Assembly: GCA_031287245.1 (NCBI GenBank)
Contig: JAITTD010000011.1
Location: forward strand, 1 to 12,398
Direction of reading: 5' to 3'
Length of the DNA stretch: 12,398 bases
Source: Bacteroidales bacterium
GTDB lineage: Bacteria > Bacteroidota > Bacteroidia > Bacteroidales > UBA4181
The notes beneath the pieces were generated by a model. It ran no database searches. It saw only the letters and a program-made list of their open reading frames with translations, and was not told the origin of the DNA. Position numbers and translations under genes: made by a program. Of the stretch, positions 1 through 8,189 are shown piece by piece (the stretch's first letter is position 1; each line of letters starts with the position of its first letter).

Positions 1-48
1 AACGATATAATTACCCGCTCTTTCTTGTTCTTTGATTCCATCTGACAT
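1..48 (-). CDS. 5' end of an unidentified protein, cut by the window edge
   Basis: An ATG at 48 on the minus strand opens a frame that runs out of the window without a stop and reads MSDGIKEQERAGNYIV. The start follows a run of seven A (AAAAAAATG), a common start context in Bacteroidota, and a very good promoter match lies just upstream (61-92). The gene would be read in the same direction as all others here, beginning 80 bp after the trmB stop. Sixteen residues are too few to name a family, and I do not recognise it. That it is a real gene is inferred from promoter plus start context only. Confidence 0.5.
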   Translation of the reverse strand, partial: MSDGIKEQERAGNYIV

Positions 49-60
49 TTTTTTAAAGCA

Positions 61-92
61 CAAAAGTACGATATTTCTATCAAAAAAGCAAT
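61..92 (-). promoter_or_regulatory. Bacteroidota-type promoter for the left-edge gene
   Basis: On the minus strand the -7 box is TACTTTTG (68-61), an exact match to the Bacteroidota consensus TAnnTTTG. Upstream of it ATTG (92-89) sits at a 20-nt spacing and matches three of four bases of the -33 box TTTG. The start codon at 48 lies about 12 nt past the -7 box, so the leader would be only a few nucleotides long. This implies that the left-edge gene has its own promoter and does not depend on read-through from trmB. Confidence 0.55.
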
Positions 93-127
93 TCAATTCA
101 AAAGAACAGGAAAAATGGGGGCAACTG

Positions 128-823
128 TCAAATTACTTCCTGCAATTCAATTCCGGCGGGTACAGTAAAGCGGACATATTTAATGGAGAGACCTTTTGTT
201 ATGAAAAGTTTTTCATAATATGTTTGTACAGACAGTATGGAATCCGTTAAGCCGGAATGGTACAAATCGTCTGTACATTGCTCAACGGGAAGCTGGTTGT
301 GCTCAATCAGTCGGCGGGTATAGTCGAACAAACTTTGGCTGTCTGTTTTCAGATGGATACAGCCGCCTGGGCGGAGAATCGTCCTGTATGCGTTCAGAAA
401 GCGCACGGAAGTCAACCGTTTGTTGGCGCGGCTTTGTTGCGGTTGCGGATCGGGAAAGGTAATCCACATCTCTGACACCTCGCCGGCAGCGAAACAGGAT
501 TGGATGAATTCAATGCGAGTCCGCAAAAAAGCAACATTCGTCAGCCCGTTTTGCACTGCGTCTGTGGCGCCTACCCACATCCGCGAACCTTTGATGTCCA
601 CTCCGATAAAGTTTTTTTCAGGATGTTGCCGTGCCAAAGCAACGGTATATTCGCCCTTGCCGCATCCCAATTCCAGTACTGTCGGATGGTCGTTGTCGAA
701 AATATCCTTGCTCCAGTTTCCTTTTGTGCGGTAATCAGTGCGAAACACTTCTTCAAACAGCGGTTCTATCACATTAGGATATGTTGCCATATCAGCAAAC
801 CGCTTCAACTTATGCTTTCCCAT
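128..823 (-). CDS. trmB: tRNA (guanine-N7-)-methyltransferase
   Basis: TrmB transfers a methyl group from S-adenosylmethionine to N7 of guanine 46 in the variable loop of many tRNAs, in the cytoplasm. The 231 residues show the class I methyltransferase layout: motif I LELGCGKG (50-57), the acidic motif II GVDIKG (Asp76), the family signature FPDPQP (123-128), and a C-terminal LKTDS (about 158-162) followed by the tail strands. Length is normal for the family. One small oddity: the signature usually reads PDPW, but here Gln replaces Trp and the following basic stretch is SRANKR. The gene starts 28 bp after the thioesterase stop, so it probably belongs to the hisC-thioesterase-trmB transcript. 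Family assignment is confident; cotranscription is inferred from spacing. Confidence 0.95.
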   Translation of the reverse strand: MGKHKLKRFADMATYPNVIEPLFEEVFRTDYRTKGNWSKDIFDNDHPTVLELGCGKGEYTVALARQHPEKNFIGVDIKGSRMWVGATDAVQNGLTNVAFLRTRIEFIQSCFAAGEVSEMWITFPDPQPQQSRANKRLTSVRFLNAYRTILRPGGCIHLKTDSQSLFDYTRRLIEHNQLPVEQCTDDLYHSGLTDSILSVQTYYEKLFITKGLSIKYVRFTVPAGIELQEVI

Positions 824-851
824 GCCGTTTGTTTGTTTGATTTTTCAATTT

Positions 852-1259
852 TCAATCCAAATATTTTTGCAATTCGTTTAACAGTATTTCCGGCGCTTTT
901 CTGGGTTTTCTGGTCTTTGCGTCCACAAAAATCAGTTCTGTTTCGCCTGTATTTAACAGCGTTTGCTGTTCGTTGTATATTTCGTAGAAAAAATGGATAC
1001 GAACGCCCGGTAATTTTTTCAGCATCACTCTGACGGTCAGCAAATCATCATAATGCGCCGCGCTGATGTAGCAGACATTCAATGAGCGTACCGGAAGCAG
1101 GATTCCCTCTTCTTCCATTTGTCTGTAACTCAGCCCAAGAGTACGCAACCATTCCGTTCGTGCAACCTCGTAGTACAAAGGATAGTTGCCGTAATAGACA
1201 TAACCCATCTGGTCGGTTTCGCCGTATCTCACCCGCAGTTGCGTATCATACATGTACAT
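852..1259 (-). CDS. Acyl-CoA thioesterase, 4HBT hotdog fold, YbgC/FadM type
   Basis: This 135-residue protein has the 4-hydroxybenzoyl-CoA thioesterase signature near its N-terminus: RYGETDQMGYVYYGNY, with the expected catalytic Asp16 and the conserved YxxxYEVARTEWLR helix (about 27-40). Such enzymes are single hotdog domains that form tetramers and hydrolyse acyl-CoA thioesters in the cytoplasm; the physiological substrate cannot be told from sequence. Length fits the family. The start overlaps the end of hisC by 14 bp, which suggests translational coupling. A second ATG two codons in (1253) is an equally plausible start. In many bacteria YbgC sits with the tol-pal genes; here it does not, so I give no gene symbol. 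Confidence 0.88.
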   Translation of the reverse strand: MYMYDTQLRVRYGETDQMGYVYYGNYPLYYEVARTEWLRTLGLSYRQMEEEGILLPVRSLNVCYISAAHYDDLLTVRVMLKKLPGVRIHFFYEIYNEQQTLLNTGETELIFVDAKTRKPRKAPEILLNELQKYLD

Positions 1260-2283
1260 AATCGGCTAAGGATGAGATGATGATTTGATTTTCTTCGGGC
1301 GTGCCTACTGTAATCCGCAGACAGTTGAGACAGAGCGAAATGTGGCTTCTGTTGCGCACAATGACGCCTCGTTCCACCAAATAGCGATAAATGTCGTCGG
1401 CGTCAGTCACCTTGACAAGCAGAAAGTTGGCGTCAGTAGGGTATATCTTTTCCACACAGGGCAGAACAGCAAGCCGCTTCTGCAATTGTTCCCTTTCTCT
1501 GAGAAGCACTGCCACCCAGTCCTTCACTCTTTGTGGATTTTCCAGCATTTTCAGCGCATAATCCTGCGTCAGGCGATTGATATTATAGGGATATTTCACC
1601 TTATTGAGTATCTGCACGATTTCCGGAGTGGCAAAAGCCATACCGAGCCGTACTGACGCACTTGCCCACGCTTTGGAAAAAGTTTGCAATACAATCAGAT
1701 TTTTGTATTGTCCCAACTCAGACAAAAACGATGATTGTCCGGAAAAATCAATATAGGCTTCATCCAGCACTACGACTCCGGAAAAAGTTCGGATGGTTTT
1801 GACGATTTCGTCTCGGTTGAGCAGGTTTGCCGTCGGGTTGTTGGGCGAGCAGAGAAAAATTAACTTCGTGTGCGGGTCGGTTGAATTTAGCAAGTTATCT
1901 GCCGAAAAATTGAAAGACTCGTCCAACAGCACTTTCCGATATTCCACATGGTTGATGTCTGCCGCCACGCTGTACATACCGTAAGTAGGGTCAATTGCCA
2001 CTACGTTGTCTGTACGCGGTTCGCAAAACACGCGATACAAAAGGTCTATCGGTTCATCGCTTCCGTTGCCGAGAAAAATACAGTCTGGAGTCACGCCCTT
2101 TACTGCGGCGATGGTTCGTTTGACTTCATTTTGCAAGGGGTCTGGATAGCGGTTCCAAACCGCATTATATGGATTTTCATTGGCATCAATATATACGGAC
2201 GCCTCGCCTTTAAATTCAGTTCTTGCCGATGAGTAGGGTTTAAGATGCCAAATGTTCGGACGAACTAATTGTTCTAAATTCAT
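1246..2283 (-). CDS. hisC: Histidinol-phosphate aminotransferase
   Basis: HisC is the PLP-dependent enzyme that converts imidazole acetol phosphate and glutamate to histidinol phosphate and 2-oxoglutarate in histidine synthesis. The 345 residues are full length for the family. Visible motifs are the N-terminal NENPYN (35-40), GNGSDE (72-77) that binds the cofactor phosphate, SPNNP (146-150), DEAY (174-177) with the Asp that contacts the pyridine nitrogen, the PLP lysine in TFSKAW (Lys204), the RLG motif (212-214) and the carboxylate-binding Arg323 in LRITVG. The gene stands apart from other his genes in this window, directly after the T9SS operon terminator. Aromatic or other broad-specificity aminotransferases of the same fold are possible, but HisC is the best reading. 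Confidence 0.9.
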   Translation of the reverse strand: MNLEQLVRPNIWHLKPYSSARTEFKGEASVYIDANENPYNAVWNRYPDPLQNEVKRTIAAVKGVTPDCIFLGNGSDEPIDLLYRVFCEPRTDNVVAIDPTYGMYSVAADINHVEYRKVLLDESFNFSADNLLNSTDPHTKLIFLCSPNNPTANLLNRDEIVKTIRTFSGVVVLDEAYIDFSGQSSFLSELGQYKNLIVLQTFSKAWASASVRLGMAFATPEIVQILNKVKYPYNINRLTQDYALKMLENPQRVKDWVAVLLREREQLQKRLAVLPCVEKIYPTDANFLLVKVTDADDIYRYLVERGVIVRNRSHISLCLNCLRITVGTPEENQIIISSLADYVHV

Positions 2284-2345
2284 GGAAAATATTATTTTTT
2301 GTTTGCCAGATGAATCGTATGTATTAACAAGATTGAAAATGAAAG

Positions 2346-2378
2346 AAAAAAGAGCGTGATTAGCACCACACTCTTTTT
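2346..2378 (-). terminator. Rho-independent terminator after gldN
   Basis: Read on the minus strand, AAAAAGAG at 2378-2371 pairs with CTCTTTTT at 2354-2347, continued inward by one G-T wobble, GTG with CAC, and another wobble, giving about 13 paired positions and a 6-nt loop. The 3' arm ends in six T residues followed by CTTTC. It lies 20 bp after the gldN stop and 63 bp before the hisC start, so it probably ends the T9SS transcript. On the plus strand the same hairpin has C-A mismatches, which favours the minus orientation. Confidence 0.75.
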
Positions 2379-2397
2379 ATTTTCTTATGCAAGGATA

Positions 2398-3300
2398 TTA
2401 ATATTCCCACAGATCCTGTTCCCAATCAAATATCTCATTTGTAATTCTTTGCGCTTCATACAAAGCATCCAAACCTGAAGTATATTCACTAATCAAACGA
2501 TTGTTGTAAACATTGGAAATCGCATAGATGTGACCATCGTAACGGTTTTGCATAAAATAATCATCAAAAGATTGATTTTGAGCATCGTTAAAACGGTTAA
2601 ATATCGGATGGCGCGACAAAATAGGTCGCGCTTCGGGCATATAAATCCAAAAAGTTTGTTTTTTTACCGGTTCAGCGGCGTTTCCTTCTTCTCCGCTTGT
2701 ATCCTCTCTTGTATCAAAGAAAATAGGGCAGATACCGATTACCTGACGGTTCATCACAGAATGTTTTTTATCAAAGTAAACTTTTTCTTTGACCATGATT
2801 GCCATGACCCTGTCTGTCTTGCGCCCTTGGATTCTTTCCTGAGATATCATATTCCCATCGGCATCAAGAACCTGAATGGTGTCGTGTTTTGCACCAAGCT
2901 TCCTGTCTAACTCCTCTTTAGAAAGTGCACGAACAAATTCATTATTTGGATCATCGGTATCGTATGCAGTGAGTTCACCGGAATCAATGCCTTTCAGCAA
3001 GAGATCAACCAAATTAACACGACTGCCGATAGGTTTAGTAGGATAATACAGCGGCAAATTACGTTTTTCTCGAAGATCCACCATTCTCCAAACGGTTTTA
3101 TCGTACAAAACATCGGCTTCCCGCACGTAAGCATAAGGAATGGGCAATTTACTTGCTATATTTTCCTTTCTATATACTTCCGTCTTGTAATCCAGGCTTG
3201 TATTGGATGAATCGGGCGTTACAACCGTTTGTCCAAACAAAATTGACATGGGAAGCGTTAAAAGACTTAACCCTAATAATACTTTTTTTACACTTTTCAT
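2398..3300 (-). CDS. gldN: T9SS periplasmic ring protein GldN/PorN
   Basis: GldN (PorN in Porphyromonas) forms the large periplasmic ring with the lipoprotein GldK under the outer membrane, and is needed for T9SS secretion. The 300-residue product begins with a Sec signal peptide: basic MKSVKK, a hydrophobic core to about residue 20 and a likely cleavage near FGQ (22-24). The mature part contains the family stretch YVREADVLYDKTVWRMVDLR (about 58-77) and ends in the typical acidic-aromatic tail FDWEQDLWEY. It is somewhat shorter than I recall for the Porphyromonas and Flavobacterium proteins, though both ends look intact. It starts 18 bp after the gldM stop and is the last gene before the terminator. 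Identification rests on sequence pattern plus its position in the operon. Confidence 0.93.
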   Translation of the reverse strand: MKSVKKVLLGLSLLTLPMSILFGQTVVTPDSSNTSLDYKTEVYRKENIASKLPIPYAYVREADVLYDKTVWRMVDLREKRNLPLYYPTKPIGSRVNLVDLLLKGIDSGELTAYDTDDPNNEFVRALSKEELDRKLGAKHDTIQVLDADGNMISQERIQGRKTDRVMAIMVKEKVYFDKKHSVMNRQVIGICPIFFDTREDTSGEEGNAAEPVKKQTFWIYMPEARPILSRHPIFNRFNDAQNQSFDDYFMQNRYDGHIYAISNVYNNRLISEYTSGLDALYEAQRITNEIFDWEQDLWEY

Positions 3301-3318
3301 AAATCAGATTACTTTATA

Positions 3319-4926
3319 TTAATTTATAGTGAACGCAATTGCCGGAAGTTCTCTCGAACTCCCATCAGGTCCAACTACCTTGATTCCTTCAAAATATACT
3401 TTAGCGCCTTTTGCCAAACCATTTATCAACGATTTTTGCTCGGGCGTGATAGCTGCACCTTTGGTGAATTTGTCTTGCGCAAAACCTTTCACAATTGCTG
3501 ACACGGAAAACTCAGTTACACGGAATTTCAAATCGAAATCGAAATTTTCCATCTCGGCTTGAACAGCCACCTGTGCAACCAATGTTGCCTTGTCTATTTT
3601 ACCACTGATTTTGCCTGCTACCTTAGCAACGGGATTAGGGACGGTTTTTACGCGATAGTCCATTTTTCCCATCACCTTGCCATTGGCGCTCACTGTTACG
3701 GTTGCCATGGTACCGGCTTTAAGAGGTTTCGCAATCCAGCCATTTCCCGATTTACTCAAAGTTCCGTTGGTCATTGTCGCGCTGATCTTGTCGGAAGGTA
3801 CGCCCGACACGGAAATACTCACCGGGTTGTCCACACCGATATAAAATACATTCATTTTAGTGGCAGAAATAACAGCATCTGCTTTACCAACCTGATATTC
3901 GGCATTGAACGGGTATTTTACGACGGCACCGTCAGGATTGATCAAACTCAGGATACCGCCCCATTTATAATTTCCCGGAGTGCTGCCGGATGCACGATAG
4001 GTTGCCTTACCGGATGCGTCGTAGGAAAGGAGTTGCCCATTGACCGTTACTTCTGGTTTTTGCAAACTGTCGTATGCCGCCAAAATGACGCTAGCCTCGT
4101 ATGTATCGCCCTGCAATACATAATTGGATGGAGCAATTACAATCGCCTCTATTTTATTCACTTTAAGAGATCCGGCATCAATTTGTGCCAGCAAATGTTG
4201 CGTTATTTCGGCTTCCACATTGCGCACATCACTCTGAAACTTAGTCAAGTTGGTCAGAACGGCTATCAAAGGCAGATGTTCAAAATAGCTTGCCTCCCAC
4301 GAGATTTCCGGTTCGCCTCTTTCTTTGTCTTCCGGTGTATTGGCGGTATTCAATGATTCTTCGATTGAATTTTTGATTTCCGGATTCTTTTCCGACACTA
4401 AACTGAGCGCCAATTCTCGAAACGCAACCATTTTTTCTTTCAACTCAGCGCCTTTTCCGTTGAAAATCATTATTTCAGCAGGATTATTGTTATTGTCCTT
4501 TGCTGAAATCAATTTATCATCAATGTCAGCGCTCGGTTCATTCACAAAGGCTTGAGCTTTCTGACTCCATAATGCTCTTGTGGTATCTTTCAACGCTTTC
4601 GCATCTTTACCATCGGCAGCAGCAACAATTTCAATTTTCAACTGTTGCAGATCTTCCACTAACCTGTCGGCTTTTTCCCGTACAGTCAGCGCTTTGTCCT
4701 GCCAAGGACCCACTTTCTCTGCCGAATTTGCTTTTTGTCTCTCAAATTCTGCATAAATCGTTTTGTTCTTGGCGGCAAAGTTAGAGGTGGTCTTAAACAG
4801 ACCTTCGTCCACAAGTGCAAAAGAGTCCAATACCTCTCTGGATACATTCAGCGCCAACATTGCAGTAAGCACTAAATACATCATACCTATCATCTTTTGC
4901 CTCGGGGTTTCTTTACCGTGACCCAT
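3319..4926 (-). CDS. gldM: T9SS motor/stator protein GldM/PorM
   Basis: GldM (PorM) is an inner-membrane protein with one transmembrane helix and a long periplasmic arm that reaches the GldK/GldN ring; with GldL it forms the proton-driven rotary motor of the T9SS. The 535 residues start with the family hallmark GKETPRQKMIGMMYLVLTAM: a short cytoplasmic segment with Arg9, then an uncleaved helix at about 12-28 ending in ALNVSREVLDSF. A mostly helical region follows to about residue 250, then beta-rich repeats in the C-terminal half, as in the D1-D4 domain plan known for the family. Length is close to Porphyromonas PorM. It sits 40 bp after gldL and 18 bp before gldN. Confidence is high. Confidence 0.95.
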   Translation of the reverse strand: MGHGKETPRQKMIGMMYLVLTAMLALNVSREVLDSFALVDEGLFKTTSNFAAKNKTIYAEFERQKANSAEKVGPWQDKALTVREKADRLVEDLQQLKIEIVAAADGKDAKALKDTTRALWSQKAQAFVNEPSADIDDKLISAKDNNNNPAEIMIFNGKGAELKEKMVAFRELALSLVSEKNPEIKNSIEESLNTANTPEDKERGEPEISWEASYFEHLPLIAVLTNLTKFQSDVRNVEAEITQHLLAQIDAGSLKVNKIEAIVIAPSNYVLQGDTYEASVILAAYDSLQKPEVTVNGQLLSYDASGKATYRASGSTPGNYKWGGILSLINPDGAVVKYPFNAEYQVGKADAVISATKMNVFYIGVDNPVSISVSGVPSDKISATMTNGTLSKSGNGWIAKPLKAGTMATVTVSANGKVMGKMDYRVKTVPNPVAKVAGKISGKIDKATLVAQVAVQAEMENFDFDLKFRVTEFSVSAIVKGFAQDKFTKGAAITPEQKSLINGLAKGAKVYFEGIKVVGPDGSSRELPAIAFTIN

Positions 4927-4966
4927 ATTATTACAATATTAATTTGTTATTCAATATAAAAATGAT

Positions 4967-5812
4967 TTACCCTCTTGCTGACATTGCAGTCAACATGTTG
5001 CCGTAAATAGTATTCAACGATGAAAGATTCTTCGTCAAGTTGGCTATTTCTTCGCGATAGCGATGTGTTTCTTCTACGGAGGAACCCATGTCGGTCAACA
5101 TTTTGCTCAAATTGTCATAGACGGCTTTCGATTTTTGTATTTGATCATTTGTATCACGTAATTGCAATTCATACACTGAATTTAAAGACGCCAAACTCTT
5201 ATTGACTGTATCAAGACTGGTTGCATACAATTTGCTGTTGTCGCTCATTGAGGCAATAGCCTGAGAGGAGGAGGACAGTGAATTGGCTGCCTGCTGCAAA
5301 CCGGCAGAACTCTGCTGGAATGCAACGGTGATGTTATTGGCAGAATCAGCCGCAGCGCTAATGTTTTTTACATAATTGCTGGTTGCAACAGTTGCTCCGC
5401 TCACATCGGAGATGGTGGTCGCTGTGGAGTTCAGTTTTTCGAAGGAAGAACCCAAACTTTTGATCAGAGCCGGATCTATTCCACCCAAACCTCCTACCAA
5501 GTCGTCGAATCTTTCAAGAGCGCCCGTATTACGGGTGATACCTTTGATATTATCCAACTCGTCAGGATCGGTCATTCCTGCTAATTCAGGATATACCAAT
5601 GTCCAGTCCAATTCTTCATGCACCGGTTCAAACGCAGAGAAAAAGAAGATAACTGCTTCTATTCCCAATCCTATCGGCAACATGTAATTCGCACCCGGAT
5701 AGTGCTGAATTTTAAATAATGCTCCAACGATTACGACAGATGCGCCCCAACCATACAATTTTGCCATAAACTTTTTCCATCCGGAAGTTTGTACTAAATC
5801 TGAGATACCCAT
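4967..5812 (-). CDS. gldL: T9SS motor protein GldL/PorL
   Basis: GldL (PorL) is the inner-membrane partner of GldM; the pair uses the proton gradient to drive T9SS secretion and gliding. The 281 residues show two N-terminal transmembrane helices, about 20-34 (YGWGASVVIVGALFK) and 43-62 (YMLPIGLGIEAVIFFFSAFE), joined by the short periplasmic turn IQHYPGAN. Lys34 and the membrane glutamates Glu52 and Glu62, ten residues apart as in Flavobacterium GldL, are the charged residues expected for the motor. From about residue 100 onward the protein is Ser/Ala/Asn-rich and predicted by eye to be coiled coil, lying in the cytoplasm. This tail makes it longer than Flavobacterium GldL and closer to PorL of Porphyromonas. 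It starts 51 bp after the gldK stop. Confidence 0.95.
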   Translation of the reverse strand: MGISDLVQTSGWKKFMAKLYGWGASVVIVGALFKIQHYPGANYMLPIGLGIEAVIFFFSAFEPVHEELDWTLVYPELAGMTDPDELDNIKGITRNTGALERFDDLVGGLGGIDPALIKSLGSSFEKLNSTATTISDVSGATVATSNYVKNISAAADSANNITVAFQQSSAGLQQAANSLSSSSQAIASMSDNSKLYATSLDTVNKSLASLNSVYELQLRDTNDQIQKSKAVYDNLSKMLTDMGSSVEETHRYREEIANLTKNLSSLNTIYGNMLTAMSARG

Positions 5813-5863
5813 AATACTTATTATTTTAAGTGTTTTGAAATTTGGTTATTAAATTATATATAT

Positions 5864-7213
5864 TTATTGTATAGAATTTCCTAAATAATCGCGGACACAT
5901 CTGAATCCGATATACGAAGTTGCCGTATCCTGATATTCGTAGGCACGTGTACTTACCCGCAGATAATATTCAATGTCTTTCCACGAACCGCCGCGAATCA
6001 CTTTTCTTTTCATGACAGCCGGTTCGTCTTTACGTGCATTATATTGATAATCAGGATTGAAATCGTGGGTGAAACGATAGGATGACTCATCATAGGCGCT
6101 GGATGTCCATTCGGCTACATTGCCCGACATATCATACAAGCCCCATTCGTTGGGTTGATATGTTCCCACTCTTGCAGTGCGGGCAGCTCCGTCATCGGCA
6201 TAATTACCGCGCAACGGTTTGAAGTTGGCAAGGAAGCATCCTTCGCTGTTACGTGTATAAGGTCCGCCCCATGGGTATTTTGAGTTTTCAAGACCACCGC
6301 GTGCGGCATATTCCCATTCATATTCGGTTGGGAGACGGTAATTATGTACCAAAGGATCTTTGTTGGCAGCCAGCGCTTCATTTAAGAGCTGTGTACGCCA
6401 TACGCAGAAAGCACGTGCCTGTTTCCAATTGACGCCTACTACGGGATAGTTGTCATAAGCTACATGCCAAAAGTACATGGTAGCAAAAGGTTCATTGTAA
6501 GAGTACGAAAAATCGCTTACCCAACAGAGGGTGTCTGGATACACCTGCACCTGATCGTGCAAAACGAATGCTGATCTGTCTTTCACTTCAATTCTTTCGC
6601 CTTGAGCATTAAAGGCAAATCCATTGTATTGCTTTTTGTCAAAATCGTAACGGTTGCCCGGTTTCGCTGCCTGCTTCATATCTACCCAATAATAATCATA
6701 CATTAATTTACGGGTATCCACATCTTTATGCCCGAAGAAACGTTCATTTTCGGGAAGATATATTTGTTCCAGGGCTTCTTTTTGGGTTTCGTCTTTTTGG
6801 GGATTAATTTTGGCGTTCCAATTCAAAGGACGTTTGTCGTCATCCAATGATTCATACGCTTCTCCTTCTTTAAGGAAGCCATCAACACCTTCTTTCGCCA
6901 AAGTGCGTCTCATGATGGAATCTCTTACCCAATAAACGAATTGTCTGTATTCATTATTCGTGATTTCTGTTTCATCCATATAGAATGCATCAACCGTGAT
7001 CGTTTTTGACAGGGCATTTTGCGACCACGCGATATCTTCATCGCTGGGACCTAAGGTATAGTGCCCTTGCGGAATAAACGCCATGCCATAAGGTTGGGGT
7101 TCAAAATACTTAGCCCGTCCTTGCACTCCTACCAGTTCTCCATTGCCGCTTCCGCCGCAACCGCTGAAAAACAGTACTGTTGAAAACATAACCGGTGTTA
7201 TTAACCTCTTCAT
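5864..7213 (-). CDS. gldK: T9SS ring lipoprotein GldK/PorK, FGE-sulfatase-like fold
   Basis: GldK (PorK) is an outer-membrane lipoprotein that builds the periplasmic ring with GldN. I chose the ATG at 7213 because it gives a clean lipoprotein signal: MKRLITPVM, a hydrophobic core, and lipobox FSGC with Cys19. A longer frame from 7261 puts sixteen non-signal residues in front and would overlap porP. The 449 residues carry a formylglycine-generating-enzyme-like domain from about residue 42 to the end: FIPQGHYTLG, EITNNEYRQF, VVGVNWKQARAFCVW, RLPTEYEWEYAARGG, WGLYDMSGNVAEW, VIRGGSW and GFRCV, with a GldK-type insertion in the middle. The catalytic cysteine pair of true FGE, expected just after RGGSW, is absent (RGGSWKDIEYYLR), so a structural role is expected. 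It follows porP by 31 bp. Confidence 0.94.
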   Translation of the reverse strand: MKRLITPVMFSTVLFFSGCGGSGNGELVGVQGRAKYFEPQPYGMAFIPQGHYTLGPSDEDIAWSQNALSKTITVDAFYMDETEITNNEYRQFVYWVRDSIMRRTLAKEGVDGFLKEGEAYESLDDDKRPLNWNAKINPQKDETQKEALEQIYLPENERFFGHKDVDTRKLMYDYYWVDMKQAAKPGNRYDFDKKQYNGFAFNAQGERIEVKDRSAFVLHDQVQVYPDTLCWVSDFSYSYNEPFATMYFWHVAYDNYPVVGVNWKQARAFCVWRTQLLNEALAANKDPLVHNYRLPTEYEWEYAARGGLENSKYPWGGPYTRNSEGCFLANFKPLRGNYADDGAARTARVGTYQPNEWGLYDMSGNVAEWTSSAYDESSYRFTHDFNPDYQYNARKDEPAVMKRKVIRGGSWKDIEYYLRVSTRAYEYQDTATSYIGFRCVRDYLGNSIQ

Positions 7214-7244
7214 ATATTCACTTATTTTAAACTCGACAAAAATA

Positions 7245-8189
7245 CTACAAATATCTGACACTTTTATATTTTTTTATAATTCTTTCTTTAAAAATATTGA
7301 AACAGTAGTTCACTACTATTTCATGAGATCCGCCTGAATAGCGTCTTATATCGGTATAGGAATAATCGTAGGAGTACCCTACTTTCAGTCCATCGAACAA
7401 CTCTATTCCTATCATTGCAATCAGTGCATCATTCAAACGGTAAGCGACTCCACCCCAAAACTTTTTATTATACATTATATTAAGGTTGGCTGTCACTTGC
7501 GATGCAACTCCGTCCGAATACGCCATCACTGACGGATCCAGTTCCCATATCGGATTCTTCAAGGGGATTGAACAACCACCACTCAGATAATAATGTCTTT
7601 TCAGCGTATAATCGGAAGTATTTTTTTCTTTATACTTCAAATCGGGCTGAAGAAGATGTGTGGTGGACAATCCGAGGTATGCTCTTTCACTGCGATAGAA
7701 CACGCCCAACCCCATGTCGAAACCCATGATGCTTTCATCTGCTGCGGGTATGGATGGATCCGTATCTGCACTGCCTTTGGGGATATGCCATGATGCTTTT
7801 AGCGCTTTATTCATAAATATCCCGCTCACACCGATACCCAACTTGCCCGGACCGACATTCAACCGATATGCATAATTTAATCCTATGCTGATATCTTTGT
7901 TGAATCCTAACTGGTCGCTTACTACGTTCAGTCCTGCACCATGATCCTGCCCGAACAAACGGAAAGGCGTATGTGCCGAAAAGACCGAAGTGACAGGCGC
8001 TCCATTTAGACCTACCCACTGTTGCCGATGTAAAGCCGTAGCACAAATTGCGTCACGACTCCCTGCATAACCCGGATTAAAAGCCAGTTGATTGAACATA
8101 TACTGGCTATACTGCGGATCCTGCTGAGCAACAACTTTATCAAAGAACATTATAAAGCTGCATAAAAATATTAACAGCAACTGTTTCAT
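7245..8189 (-). CDS. porP: T9SS outer-membrane-associated protein PorP/SprF family
   Basis: PorP/SprF proteins are outer-membrane beta-barrel-like proteins; PorP is required for T9SS function and associates with the PorK/PorN ring. From the ATG at 8189 the 314 residues begin with a typical signal peptide (MKQLLLIFLCSFIMFF, cleavage near VVAQ) and the family opening QQDPQYSQYMFNQLAFNPGY, followed by alternating strands rich in Gly and aromatic residues, for example GAGLNVVSDQLGF, MGFDMGLGVFYRSE, WGGVAYRLNDALIAMIG and VGYSYDYS. An upstream in-frame ATG at 8222 would add eleven residues before the signal peptide and is less likely. It is the first gene of the T9SS operon, as in Porphyromonas, and is followed by gldK after 31 bp. 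SprF paralogues are widespread, so the name relies on its place next to gldK-N. Confidence 0.93.
   Translation of the reverse strand: MKQLLLIFLCSFIMFFDKVVAQQDPQYSQYMFNQLAFNPGYAGSRDAICATALHRQQWVGLNGAPVTSVFSAHTPFRLFGQDHGAGLNVVSDQLGFNKDISIGLNYAYRLNVGPGKLGIGVSGIFMNKALKASWHIPKGSADTDPSIPAADESIMGFDMGLGVFYRSERAYLGLSTTHLLQPDLKYKEKNTSDYTLKRHYYLSGGCSIPLKNPIWELDPSVMAYSDGVASQVTANLNIMYNKKFWGGVAYRLNDALIAMIGIELFDGLKVGYSYDYSYTDIRRYSGGSHEIVVNYCFNIFKERIIKKYKSVRYL

Noticed and set aside
32..1033. Plus-strand frames of 72-177 codons across trmB and its downstream side
   Set aside because: They overlap trmB and the thioesterase in antisense and show no recognisable protein features.
3559..4356. 265-codon plus-strand frame opposite gldM
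   Set aside because: It is antisense to a well-supported gene; its Cys/His/Arg-rich composition matches no domain, and it has no start context of its own.
5864..7213. Sulfatase-modifying enzyme
   Set aside because: It has a lipobox, no catalytic Cys pair, a GldK-type insertion and T9SS neighbours on both sides.
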